Counted from the stretch's first letter, positions 7,583 to 14,852 are shown. The stretch is DNA of 16,353 nt from Ectopseudomonas composti (GCA_946886245.1 CAMPIF010000035.1:1-16353), one strand, 5' to 3'. A program made the numbers and translations. The notes: generated from the sequence alone by a model not told the origin.

Positions 7583-7625
7583 GAGCATCGCGATACCCAT
7601 CAACCCGCCAGGTATCGCTGCGCTC
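7583..7625. terminator. Imperfect hairpin between convergent genes
   Basis: GCGATACC (7590-7597) and GGTATCGC (7611-7618) pair perfectly. The stem resumes outside a 3-nt internal loop with GAGC (7583-7586) and GCTC (7622-7625). This resembles the GCGATACCCATC-type intergenic repeats common in pseudomonads. It sits between the convergent PhoD-like and oxidase genes and probably ends transcription from one or both; no long T-run is present. Confidence 0.55.
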
Positions 7626-7659
7626 GACCCAGGCAGCGATTGGCCGTGCACAGCCCCTC

Positions 7660-8973
7660 TCAGCGTAGCTTCTCGAGCATCTGGTAGTACCACATGCCCG
7701 CCGCCAGCATCGGGTTGCCGAGCTGGTCGCCCAGCGGCACCTTGATGTGCTTGCAGGCGGCGAAGGTATCGTACTGCTCCAGGTCGCCGGTGATCGCCTT
7801 GGCCATGATCTCACCCATGATGTGGGTGGTGGCGATGCCATGACCGGAGTAGCCCTGGCAGTACCAGACGTTGGACGAGAGCTTGCCCAGCTGCGGGATG
7901 CGGTTCATCACGATGCCCATGGCGCAGCTCCACTGGAAGTCGATCTGCACGCCCTTGAGCTGCACGAAGGTGCTCTCGATGCACGGACGCAGTTCAGCGG
8001 CGATATCGCGCGAATCACGCCCGGAGTAGTTGCAGCCACCGCCGAACAGCAGGCGACCATCAGCGGTCAGGCGGTAGTAGTCGAGCACGAAGCGGCAGTC
8101 GTACACGGCCAGGTCCAGCGGGTTGATCTCTTTCGCCAGGTCGCCCAGCGGTGCGGTGGTGACGATGCCGCCCATGGCCGGGAAGATCAGGCCCTTGAGC
8201 GTGCGCCGTTCGAGCTTGTGATAGACGTCGCCGGCCAGCAGCACCTGCTTGGCCTCGATGCGCCCGCCCGTGGTGACCACCGCAGGACGCGGGCCGTGGA
8301 CGATATCCAGCACCTCGGAATGTTCGAAGATCAGCGCGCCCAGGCTCTCGGCGGCCTTGGCTTCGCCGATGCACAGGTTGAGTGGATGCAGGTGCATGTT
8401 GCGGGTGTTCTTCAGGGCGCCGCAATACAGATCGCTGCCGAGCTGAGCCCGTACACCGGCCGCGTCGAGCAGGGTGACATCATCACCCATGCCGCGCCGC
8501 AGCGCTTCATCGTAGGTCGCCTTGAGCTCGTCCATGTGGCTGGCTTTCATCGCCGTATGCAGATGGCCGTGCTTGAGGTCGCAGTCGATGCCGTACTTGG
8601 CCACGCGGTTCTTGATGATCTCGTGGCCACGCCAGCGCAGGTGCCAGATGAAGTCGTCCACGTCATCGCCCAGCGTGTTGCGCATCTGCTTGCGCATGGC
8701 CTCGTCGCCGGACAGGCTGCCGGTGACCTGGCCGCCGTTGCGCCCGCTGGCACCCCAGCCGACCTTGTTAGTCTCCACCACGGCCACCTTGAGGCCGCGC
8801 TCGGCCAGTTCCACTGCGGTGGCGATGCCGGTGAAGCCGCCGCCGATGATGGCCACGTCGACAGTGACACTGCCCTGCAGCGTCGGGTAGTCGGTCTCGA
8901 CCTTGAGCGAGGCCGAGTAATAGGACGGCGCGCGCTCGGCGGCGGGTTTGACGGCTTGGTTGATCGCGTTCAT
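7660..8973 (-). CDS. FAD-dependent gamma-glutamylputrescine/polyamine oxidase (PuuB/PauB-like)
   Basis: A 437-residue D-amino-acid-oxidase-superfamily (DAO) flavoprotein. The dinucleotide-binding motif VDVAIIGGGFTGIATAVELA (38-57) and GWGASGRNGGQV (72-83) are typical of PuuB/PauB oxidases, as is the C-terminal FAD segment GYSGHGIATTHIMGEIMA. The expected reaction is oxidation of gamma-glutamyl-putrescine or a related gamma-glutamylated amine to the aldehyde with release of ammonia and H2O2. The start at 8973 has CAAGGA upstream; an earlier in-frame ATG at 9033 would put coding sequence inside a REP hairpin and is rejected. It lies downstream of the synthetase gene on the same strand, the usual PuuA-PuuB order. 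Pseudomonads carry several paralogues, so the exact amine cannot be told. Confidence 0.86.
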   Translation of the reverse strand: MNAINQAVKPAAERAPSYYSASLKVETDYPTLQGSVTVDVAIIGGGFTGIATAVELAERGLKVAVVETNKVGWGASGRNGGQVTGSLSGDEAMRKQMRNTLGDDVDDFIWHLRWRGHEIIKNRVAKYGIDCDLKHGHLHTAMKASHMDELKATYDEALRRGMGDDVTLLDAAGVRAQLGSDLYCGALKNTRNMHLHPLNLCIGEAKAAESLGALIFEHSEVLDIVHGPRPAVVTTGGRIEAKQVLLAGDVYHKLERRTLKGLIFPAMGGIVTTAPLGDLAKEINPLDLAVYDCRFVLDYYRLTADGRLLFGGGCNYSGRDSRDIAAELRPCIESTFVQLKGVQIDFQWSCAMGIVMNRIPQLGKLSSNVWYCQGYSGHGIATTHIMGEIMAKAITGDLEQYDTFAACKHIKVPLGDQLGNPMLAAGMWYYQMLEKLR

Positions 8974-9012
8974 TGCATATCCTTGAGGTGCGTTCGCACC
9001 GATGAATCTTGG

Positions 9013-9070
9013 ATCGCGGCTGAAGCCGCTCATACCATGCTTAACCCGTAGGAGCGGCTTCAGCCGCGAT
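9013..9070. repeat. REP hairpin between the synthetase and oxidase genes
   Basis: A perfect 19-bp inverted repeat: the left arm at 9013-9031 (core ATCGCGGCTGAAGCCGCTC) and the right arm at 9052-9070, with a 20-nt loop. It has the same core family as the REP at 4142-4199. It fills most of the 106-nt spacer of a same-strand gene pair, where it could stabilise the upstream mRNA or partly terminate it. Confidence 0.88.
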
Positions 9071-9079
9071 GCTGTTTAG

Positions 9080-10447
9080 TCAGGCGTTGCTCAGATACCA
9101 ACGCCAGTCCTGCTCGCCGACTTCGCCCATGAACTGGCGATACTCGGCACGCTTGACCGCAAGAAAGACCTTGAGGAAGTCGGCGCCAAAGGCATCGCGC
9201 GCCCAGCTGGAGCGCTCCAGCGCCTGGATCGAAGTCAGCCACTCGGTCGGCAGCAGGGTCTTGGCCTGGGCATAGCCATTTCCCTGCACCGGCGCACCGG
9301 GGTCGAGGCGATCAGCAATGCCACGGTGAATCCCGGCAAGAATCGCCGCCGCCGCGAGATAAGGGTTGGCATCGGCGCCGCAAATACGGTGCTCGACATG
9401 CCGGGTGTTGGCCGGGCCACCGGGCACGCGCAGGCTCACGGTGCGGTTGTCCACACCCCAGGTCGGCGCCAGCGGCGCGTAGCTGTTGGCCTGGAAGCGC
9501 CGGTAGGAATTGGCGTTGGGGCAGAACAGCAACAGCGAATCGAGCAGACTGGCCAGCATGCCACCAACGGCCTGGCGCAGCAGCGGCGTGCCGGCGGGAT
9601 CGATGCTGGCGAACAGGTTGCTGCCCTGCGCATCGGCCAGGCTGACATGCATGTGCATGCCGGTGCCGGCCAGGTGGTCGAAGGGCTTGGCCATGAAGCA
9701 GGCCTGCATCCCGTGGCGGTGCGCCACGCCTTTGACCAGGCGCTTGTAGCGCACCGCCTGATCCATCGCCGCCAGCACCGGGCCGTGCTCCAGGGTGATT
9801 TCCACCTGGCCGGGGGCGTACTCGGAAATCGCCGTGCGCGCGGGAATGCCTTGGGCCTTGCAGGCGGCGTAGAGATCACGCAGGAAGGGTTCGATCTGTT
9901 CCAGCTCGCGCAGGCCATAGACCTGGGTCTGCCGTGGACGACCGCCGTCGGCATCCAGCGCCGGCTGCGGGCGACCCTGGGCATCGCGCTTCTGGTCGAG
10001 CAGGTAGAACTCCAGCTCGCAGGCCATCACCGGGTAATACCCCTCGGCTTCGAGCTGCTCGATCACCCGGATCAGCAACTGCCGTGGATCGGCCGGCGTA
10101 GCCGGCAGACCTTCGGTCGGGTGCATCGACACCTGCACGGCGGCGGTGGGCATCTGTCGCCAGGGCAGGCGTACCAGGCTACCGGGCAGCGGATAGGCGC
10201 GGCAGTCGATATCGCCCACCTCCCAGACCAGGCCGGAATCCTCGACATCCTCGCCCTGGATGGACAGGCCAAGCATGGTGCTCGGCAGCGGCCGGCCGCT
10301 CTGGTAAAGCGCCAGCAATTCCTCGCGGTGCAGCAGCTTGCCGCGCGGTACGCCATTGGCGTCGAGGATGAACAGTTCGATCAGCTCGATATCGGGATTG
10401 TTCGCCAGGAAATCCTGGGCTTCCTGCACAGCAGCGAAAGTCGTCAT
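9080..10447 (-). CDS. Glutamine synthetase-family gamma-glutamylpolyamine synthetase (PuuA/PauA-like)
   Basis: A 455-residue enzyme of the glutamine synthetase superfamily, expected to join glutamate to an amine such as putrescine using ATP. The N-terminal beta-grasp (about 17-105) contains LFILDANGVPRGKLLHREEL (25-44). The catalytic part has ACELEFYLLD (142-151), SEYAPGQVEITLEHGP (208-223), GTGMHMHVSLAD (261-272), NSYRRFQANSYAPLAPTWG (313-331), NRTVSLRVPG (334-343) and HVEHRICGADANPYLAAAAI (350-369). The length and the absence of the adenylylation loop fit PuuA-type enzymes and not GlnA. It is the first gene of a pair with the oxidase at 7660-8973. The ribosome binding site is weak (GCGAG about 8 nt upstream). 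Which polyamine it acts on cannot be decided from sequence. Confidence 0.87.
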   Translation of the reverse strand: MTTFAAVQEAQDFLANNPDIELIELFILDANGVPRGKLLHREELLALYQSGRPLPSTMLGLSIQGEDVEDSGLVWEVGDIDCRAYPLPGSLVRLPWRQMPTAAVQVSMHPTEGLPATPADPRQLLIRVIEQLEAEGYYPVMACELEFYLLDQKRDAQGRPQPALDADGGRPRQTQVYGLRELEQIEPFLRDLYAACKAQGIPARTAISEYAPGQVEITLEHGPVLAAMDQAVRYKRLVKGVAHRHGMQACFMAKPFDHLAGTGMHMHVSLADAQGSNLFASIDPAGTPLLRQAVGGMLASLLDSLLLFCPNANSYRRFQANSYAPLAPTWGVDNRTVSLRVPGGPANTRHVEHRICGADANPYLAAAAILAGIHRGIADRLDPGAPVQGNGYAQAKTLLPTEWLTSIQALERSSWARDAFGADFLKVFLAVKRAEYRQFMGEVGEQDWRWYLSNA

Positions 10448-10943
10448 ATCGCACTCGCTTGCGCCAGTTGGGCGCTCGGTGTCCGCACGGCCCGTTCGAT
10501 TCTTGAACAGGTTGCACAGGCAGACAAGGTGATAGCAGCGGCTGCGGGCATGGCGCAGCCATCGATATTCAGCGGGCGGGGACGGCGTCCGGCGGGCGAG
10601 CGTGGCGGCAGTGCCATAGTGCCCAGAAGGCGAGAATGATGGTCAGCAGCGGGTTGAGCTGCTCCAACAAGCGCCGCCGCGCAGGAACGCGGTACAGCGG
10701 AACATGGACTTGGCAGGCCGGGAAGATCATGGCTTGGCAGCGTCGCACAGGGTTTGACGTGCGTTAAATCGGGTTTTTCATACGCTTGGTTATGCGCCGG
10801 CTAAACAAAGCTGCACAGTCCCTGCACTGCGATGCGCCATGGGCACCGCGCCAGCCAACAACCACACACTTGCCTAGCACGAGGGCAAAAACCGGATAAT
10901 GCGCACTTTTGTTTCCCCCATCTCAAGGGATGCGCAGTACGCC
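10448..10943. other. Intergenic region upstream of the synthetase-like gene, no gene seen
   Basis: About 500 nt with no credible coding sequence. The first ~120 nt from the synthetase start hold a perfect 7-bp hairpin, GGCTGCG (10540-10546) and CGCAGCC (10554-10560), which would lie in the synthetase leader RNA or promoter. Around 10755-10810 the sequence becomes AT-richer (GTTAAATCGGGTTTTTCATA) and could hold the promoter. From about 10870 onward it probably belongs to the upstream region of the HsdM remnant, with AAGGGATG just before its ATG. No known regulator site was recognised. Confidence 0.5.
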
Positions 10944-11039
10944 ATGTTCGAACAAGCCTTCAAGAATATCGACGACATACTGCACAAGGATGCTGGTGCC
11001 AGCTGCGAGCTGCACCAGGCCTTTAGCGGCAATCTCTAG
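10944..11039 (+). pseudogene. hsdM: Truncated 5' remnant of a type I restriction-modification methylase gene (hsdM)
   Basis: A 31-codon frame starting MFEQAFKNIDDILHKDAG. This closely matches the conserved amino terminus of one group of type I R-M HsdM subunits (MFEQ-FKNIDD-L-K-AG, then C-T-ELDYTEQ). Similarity holds to about residue 24 (Cys-Glu-Leu); the following residues no longer match and a TAG stops the frame at 11037. The rest of the methylase (normally about 500 residues) and the HsdS and HsdR genes are absent from the window. AAGGG lies at a usable distance upstream, as expected if the original translation start survives. It is probably the left scar of a deleted R-M locus. The identification is by recalled family motif and not by database search. 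Confidence 0.72.
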
Positions 11040-11130
11040 CGCTGCACCGTGTTGCGTAGAAAAATCCCGGCCGCCTTCGACGGGGCGTTGTCGCGCAACA
11101 AACTGCGCAGAAGCCAGGGGGGCCTAGTCC

Positions 11131-11184
11131 TTGCTGGCGGTACTCCTGATCTGTCGTGATCGCCAGCAAACTGGCTCCTACAAG
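11131..11184. repeat. REP-like inverted pair
   Basis: TTGCTGGCG (11131-11139) and CGCCAGCAA (11161-11169) are a perfect 9-bp inverted repeat with a 21-nt spacer. The right copy also forms its own hairpin, GCCAG-CAAA-CTGGC (11162-11175), followed by TCCTACAAG as in common Pseudomonas REPs. It belongs to a different REP subfamily from those at 4142 and 9013. Confidence 0.75.
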
Positions 11185-11243
11185 ACTCCCTCCACTCGAT
11201 CCTCTGCTAATCGGCAGATCATCGCCAACCCACCTCGGGCTAT

Positions 11244-11310
11244 GTGGGAGGGGCTTTAGCCGCGAGGTGCGCAGCGCATTGCAGCCTATCGCGGCTAAAG
11301 CCACTCCTAC
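11244..11310. repeat. REP hairpin with two mismatches
   Basis: The left arm (11244-11265, core GGGGCTTTAGCCGCGA) and right arm (11289-11310, core TCGCGGCTAAAGCC) pair over 22 nt with two mismatches and a 23-nt loop. It has the same GCGGCTAAAGCC core as the REP at 4142-4199. Two adjacent REP pairs in this spacer suggest a repeat-accumulating, gene-poor scar. Confidence 0.82.
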
Positions 11311-11372
11311 AGAGTCCAGCATCTATTTTCCCCGCACAGCGCCGTTGTCTAGCCGCGCCAGGCAACCTCCAG

Positions 11373-11488
11373 ACAATCTGCAAAAAAATGTGCAAAACCC
11401 GCTTTAAAAAAAGCCTGCACTTTCTGCTTTAGGCTAGTATTTTCAAGGCTTCTGCGGCTTATCACAATCTGCAGAAAAATATGCAGAA
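11373..11488 (+). promoter_or_regulatory. Two 25-bp direct repeats upstream of fic, possible promoter/operator
   Basis: Two copies (11373-11397 and 11464-11488), 91 nt apart start to start, match at 22 of 25 positions. Each begins ACAATCTGCA and contains two TGCARAA units 12 bp apart (TGCAAAA at 11379 and 11391; TGCAGAA at 11470 and 11482). Between them GCAGAAAGTGCAG appears on the opposite strand (about 11415-11427), and TAGTAT (about 11435-11440) could be a -10 box, though no good -35 box is seen. The second copy runs up to the fic ribosome binding site, so a bound protein would block expression. Confidence 0.5.
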
Positions 11489-11495
11489 GGCTACG

Positions 11496-12689
11496 ATGAT
11501 CAGCGACAAGAACTATTTACTCCCGGCGCTCCCCGGCGAGCTGCCAGCGGATATTCTGGAAAAAGCCTCGCTACTGCCAGCCAAGGCGGCGTTTCTCGAT
11601 GGCCGTTTGGCAGCGGCCACCCGCGCCCGGCTGGCTGCGCTGCTGGAGGTGACCAATACTTATTACTCCAACCTGATCGAAGGGCAGTATTCGGCACCGG
11701 CCGATATGCAGCGAGCCCAGGCTGCCCCCAGACGCGAGCGCAAACAATTGGCCGATCTGGCCATGCAGCAGCTCGGCGTGCAAACCGGCTTTGAACGCCT
11801 TATGCGCCGCTGGGATGAGGATATTGCCTGGCAGACAATGTTTTCCCCCTGGCTTGTTCACCAGGCCCACAAAGCCCTGTTCAAATATGCCCCGACAGAA
11901 CAGCTAAAGCTGCATAACAGCGAGCGTTATCTGGTACCGGGCAAATTACGCAGCGAGCCTGATGAGCAGGTCGAGGTAGGCAACCACCTGGCACCAGACG
12001 CCCAAGTGGTGAAACCCATGCTGGAGTTGCTGCAGCAGTTTATGGGCAGTTATAGCGACCCGCGCACCCGGTTGATTGCCGCCCTGGCTTACCACCATCG
12101 CCTGGCCTGGGTTCACCCCTTTATGGATGGCAATGGCCGGCTGGTACGGCTGATTACCCATCTGCAGCTGGTGTATCTGGATCTGCGACCCAGCCTATGG
12201 TCGCTATCGCGAGGGCTGGCGCGCCGGCAAACCGAGTATTACGCGGCGATGGCCAATGCCGACCGACCGCGCGAAGGCGATCTGGACGGTCGCGGCCAGC
12301 TCTCGCTCAAGCATTACCTGGGCTTTATCCGCTTTATGCTGGATGTGTGTCTCGACCAGGTCGACTATATGACCGAGGCAGTTGACCCGGCCAATATGCG
12401 CGTACGCATCGAGCGAATGTTCAAACACCATGAGCGCATCAGTGCCGCAAAAATCCGCCCCGGCTCGGCGGCGGCGGTGCATGCACTATTGAGCATGGGC
12501 ACAATGCCGCGCGCGACCTTCAAGACCTTTCTCGGCCTGAGCGAGCGCCTGGCCATCGAAGAACTCAAGCGCCTGATCGAGTTGGGTATTGTGCTCAGCC
12601 CCACGCCGAAATCACGGGACGTAGAGCCCGGCCTGCCGGTGTGGTTTGCCCAGGAGATTTTCCCCGATCTGCATCGGCGGTTTATCTAA
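11496..12689 (+). CDS. Fic-domain protein (Fic/DOC family, putative AMPylase) with C-terminal winged helix
   Basis: A 397-residue Fic protein. The catalytic motif HPFMDGNGRLVR (207-218) is complete, including His207, Asp211 and both Arg residues, so transfer of AMP or another nucleotide moiety to a target is predicted. The inhibitory helix motif [ST]xxxE[GN] is present before the Fic core as SNLIEG (58-63, Glu62), the class II arrangement in which the N-terminal helix blocks ATP. After residue about 320 a winged-helix segment is seen (MPRATFKTFLGLSERLAIEE), suggesting DNA binding and self-regulation. The ATG at 11496 has AGAAGG upstream; an ATG at 11481 lacks a good site and lies inside a repeat. 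Codons are less GC-biased than in neighbours (many TTT, TAT and ATT), suggesting transfer. It follows an HsdM relic, consistent with known fic genes inside type I R-M loci. Confidence 0.9.
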   Translation: MISDKNYLLPALPGELPADILEKASLLPAKAAFLDGRLAAATRARLAALLEVTNTYYSNLIEGQYSAPADMQRAQAAPRRERKQLADLAMQQLGVQTGFERLMRRWDEDIAWQTMFSPWLVHQAHKALFKYAPTEQLKLHNSERYLVPGKLRSEPDEQVEVGNHLAPDAQVVKPMLELLQQFMGSYSDPRTRLIAALAYHHRLAWVHPFMDGNGRLVRLITHLQLVYLDLRPSLWSLSRGLARRQTEYYAAMANADRPREGDLDGRGQLSLKHYLGFIRFMLDVCLDQVDYMTEAVDPANMRVRIERMFKHHERISAAKIRPGSAAAVHALLSMGTMPRATFKTFLGLSERLAIEELKRLIELGIVLSPTPKSRDVEPGLPVWFAQEIFPDLHRRFI

Positions 12690-12887
12690 ACTAGCCGCGA
12701 TGCGGGTTGTGGATCTTGGTAAGCCTGAACTGATCAAAAGCCTGTTCTTTGGCTTCCAGAAATATCTGTACCGATCTGATAAAAAACCCAACGCACCGCA
12801 GTAAAAACCTGCCGCCAGCCGTGCTGTCATCCAAACTTTTGGGATATCGGTCGGGCTTTCCTCGATCAGGGGCGATGCTACCCCGCC
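12690..12887. other. AT-richer gap after fic, possible coding debris
   Basis: About 200 nt with lower GC than the flanking receptor gene. On the plus strand 12700-12804 is a 34-codon frame containing ELIKSLFFGFQKYLYRSD. On the minus strand the end of an open frame (stop at 12691) reads FLEAKEQAFDQFRLTKIHN. Neither has a recognised family or a convincing ribosome binding site; one may be the tail of a lost island gene. Near the receptor stop, GGGG (12869-12872) and CCCC (12881-12884) could form a weak terminator for the minus strand. Confidence 0.35.
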
Positions 12888-14459
12888 CTAAGGCTCCGGC
12901 CGGTAGCCCAGACGCAAACCGCCCCAATGCCTGCCCTGCACCATGATCGGCACCGACAGATCGTGCATCAGCTCGCCGGTATCGCGCATGTAGGTCTGCA
13001 GCAGCAGCGCCTGCCTGTGGCTGCCGCAGCGGATGCCGGTGCGGTCGTTGAACAGGCGCTTGCCACGGCTGCGGGTAGCGTCGACTGCCGGATCGCCGCT
13101 GGGCGGGTGGTTGAATGCGGCGTTATGGGTCGGCACATAGCCTTCCGGGGTGGTGGAGATGGCGAACACCAGCCCTTCATGGCGCTTGAGCAGCGGCTCC
13201 TGCAGCGCCGGCAGCACCTGGTCGGCATACTGATCGAAGCGCGTGCGGTATTTCTGCGGCTGGGTGCCGGCAATCGGTTGGTAGCGACGGTCGAACAGGT
13301 CGTCGAGGCCGATGCGTCCGGCCTGCAGGTCCTGCTCGAACTGCGCGGCGATGGCGGCGGCGCCCTCGCGGGCCAGGTCATAGGCGCGCTGGTGGTAGTC
13401 ATCCAGGCCCACCTCGGCGAGTTGCTCGCTGACCGTCTCGGCCTGGCCTACCAACTGTTCGGCTGCGTCTGCCAATTGCCGCGTCTGCCCTTCGCTGCCT
13501 TGCACGTCGTCCTGCAATTGCAGTGCAGCAGCCGAGAGGCTGGCCAGGCGCTGATGGTTGTCCGCCGTGCCGGCGCTGATCTGCGCCACCTGCTGCTCGA
13601 CCTCCTCGGCCTGATCGGCGATGCCGTGCAGGCGGCTGCCGGCTGTCTCGATCTGCTGCGCGGCCTGTTCCAGCTCGACGCTCTGACGCTGGATATGAGC
13701 GACCACCGCCGCGCTCTGCTGGCGGATGTCGGCGACCATCTGGCTGACTTCCTCGGTGGCGCTGGCGGTGCGCGCAGCCAGGTTGCGCACCTCGTCGGCG
13801 ACCACGGCAAAACCACGCCCCATCTCACCGGCGCGGGCGGCCTCGATGGCCGCGTTGAGCGCCAGCAGATTGGTCTGGCTGGCGATGGACTGGATCACCT
13901 GGGTGACCTGCTCGATCTGCTCGGTACGGCTACCGAGACCATCGATCAGCTCACGGCTGGCCAGGGTCTGCGCACTGAGTTGCTGCATGCGCGCGATGGC
14001 CTGGTTGAGCTCGGCCTGACCGTTGGCGCTGGCATCGCGCACATGCCGGGCCGCAGCCAGGGTCTGCTCGGCGCGGGCGGCGCTGTCCTGCTCGGTGTGG
14101 GTGATGGCCTCGGCGGCCTGGCTGACCTGCTGCACCGCCGTCAGTTGCGATTGCAGGCGGCCGGCCAGGTGCTTGACCGCATGGGCCACCTTGGCTGCGG
14201 ACAATGCGTTGTGGCAGGTGTGCCGTGACAGCCCGCGGCTGAGCTCTACGAAGCCGGTGCTGGCGACCTGCTGCGCGGCGGACGAAGCGTCGTCGCGACG
14301 CTGCCATGGTCCCAGCCAGGGCCACAGCGCCAGCAGCAGGAAAGACAACAGGCCTACATAGGACGGTAGCTGCACCTGCTGGTAGACCAGCATCAATGCA
14401 GCCAGCCCCAGGGCATGGAGGAGACAGGCAACGGGTGAACGGACAAAGGCAGCTTGCAT
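12888..14459 (-). CDS. Methyl-accepting chemotaxis protein with cytoplasmic C-terminal Cache-like domain
   Basis: A 523-residue receptor. Two closely spaced transmembrane helices (about 9-27 and 31-50) leave almost no periplasmic loop. No clear HAMP domain follows; the coiled-coil signalling domain runs from about 60 to 350 with the conserved tip [20 protein letters not shown] (192-211) and [20 protein letters not shown] (214-233), which binds CheA and CheW. The C-terminal part (about 355-520) is Cache/PAS-like, with [15 protein letters not shown] (432-446), [17 protein letters not shown] (465-481), [20 protein letters not shown] (485-504) and [12 protein letters not shown], and should sense a cytoplasmic cue. 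No CheR-binding pentapeptide ends it. GAGGT precedes the chosen ATG; a GTG at 14519 with AAGGAG could add 20 residues. Confidence 0.9.
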   Translation of the reverse strand: MQAAFVRSPVACLLHALGLAALMLVYQQVQLPSYVGLLSFLLLALWPWLGPWQRRDDASSAAQQVASTGFVELSRGLSRHTCHNALSAAKVAHAVKHLAGRLQSQLTAVQQVSQAAEAITHTEQDSAARAEQTLAAARHVRDASANGQAELNQAIARMQQLSAQTLASRELIDGLGSRTEQIEQVTQVIQSIASQTNLLALNAAIEAARAGEMGRGFAVVADEVRNLAARTASATEEVSQMVADIRQQSAAVVAHIQRQSVELEQAAQQIETAGSRLHGIADQAEEVEQQVAQISAGTADNHQRLASLSAAALQLQDDVQGSEGQTRQLADAAEQLVGQAETVSEQLAEVGLDDYHQRAYDLAREGAAAIAAQFEQDLQAGRIGLDDLFDRRYQPIAGTQPQKYRTRFDQYADQVLPALQEPLLKRHEGLVFAISTTPEGYVPTHNAAFNHPPSGDPAVDATRSRGKRLFNDRTGIRCGSHRQALLLQTYMRDTGELMHDLSVPIMVQGRHWGGLRLGYRPEP

Positions 14460-14542
14460 GACCGACCTCAGAGTTCTTGTTCTGGTGCGCGGCGAAGCGC
14501 TGTAGGCGGACGGGGTCACGGCGGGTCTCTCCTTGAATATCC

Positions 14543-14569
14543 CACGTAACCTGGGCAGCAGGTTACGTG
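14543..14569. promoter_or_regulatory. Perfect 11-bp inverted repeat upstream of the chemotaxis receptor gene
   Basis: CACGTAACCTG (14543-14553) and CAGGTTACGTG (14559-14569) match perfectly around the 5-nt spacer GGCAG. It lies 84 nt before the receptor ATG, or 24 nt before the alternative GTG. It could be an operator or an RNA hairpin in the leader. No T-run follows on either strand, so a terminator is less likely. The rest of 14460-14775 shows only minor hairpins (for example CCCCG-CAC-CGGGG at 14715-14727) and no gene. Confidence 0.55.
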
Positions 14570-14775
14570 TACGACAGGCCCGACGAAAAATATGTGTATG
14601 CAGACCGGGCACGATGACCGGGATTCGAGCAGCTTGGAAGCACCAGCACCATAAAACTTTGGTAGCAACCTGCCATGAATTTAGGCAGTGCCCCGGCAGG
14701 CTCAACAAGGCTTCCCCCGCACCGGGGCGCAGCGCCTACACACTCGCTGTATCGACACTTAACTCAGTGGCATTA

Positions 14776-14852
14776 GCAGGCTGTTGAAAAACCACCTCGG
14801 CTTTGGCCTCCCGCCCCCATGCAGTCGTAACCCAGGTTTTTCAGAGGCCTGC
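14776..14852. repeat. Imperfect terminal-inverted-repeat element (MITE-like or large terminator)
   Basis: The left end GCAGGCTGTTGAAAAACC (14776-14793) and right end (14835-14852) are inverted copies matching at 15 of 18 positions, enclosing 41 nt. GGCTGTTGAAAAAC-type ends occur on some Pseudomonas insertion sequences and small intergenic repeats. The right end touches the stop codon of the oxidoreductase gene, and on the minus strand the left arm gives a GGTTTTTC run, so it may also stop transcription. Confidence 0.5.

Noticed and set aside
8974..9033. 20-residue N-terminal extension of the oxidase
   Set aside because: It would run through a REP hairpin and lacks a ribosome binding site, whereas CAAGGA precedes the ATG at 8973.
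7747..10639. Long plus-strand open frames (7747-9051 and 9326-10639) opposite the oxidase and synthetase genes
   Set aside because: The minus-strand frames encode complete motif-rich enzymes; the plus-strand frames are typical GC-driven antisense shadows.
10458..10943. Sigma-54 or known polyamine-regulator sites upstream of the synthetase-like gene
   Set aside because: TGGCA-like words occur but without the correctly spaced GC element, and no recognised operator dyad was found.
11023..11322. 99-codon minus-strand frame over the REP-rich gap
   Set aside because: Much of its translation comes from REP hairpins, and repeats commonly give spurious open frames; no ribosome binding site was seen.
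10944..12689. A complete new defence or toxin-antitoxin system at the HsdM relic and fic gene
   Set aside because: Only a 31-codon methylase scar and one Fic gene are present; there is no restriction, specificity or antitoxin gene, so a relic is the better reading.
12927..14228. A 433-codon open frame on the plus strand opposite the chemoreceptor gene
   Set aside because: It is the antisense shadow of a GC-rich, clearly recognisable receptor; it shows no family motif, no ribosome binding site and biased low-complexity Gly/Leu/Ala composition.
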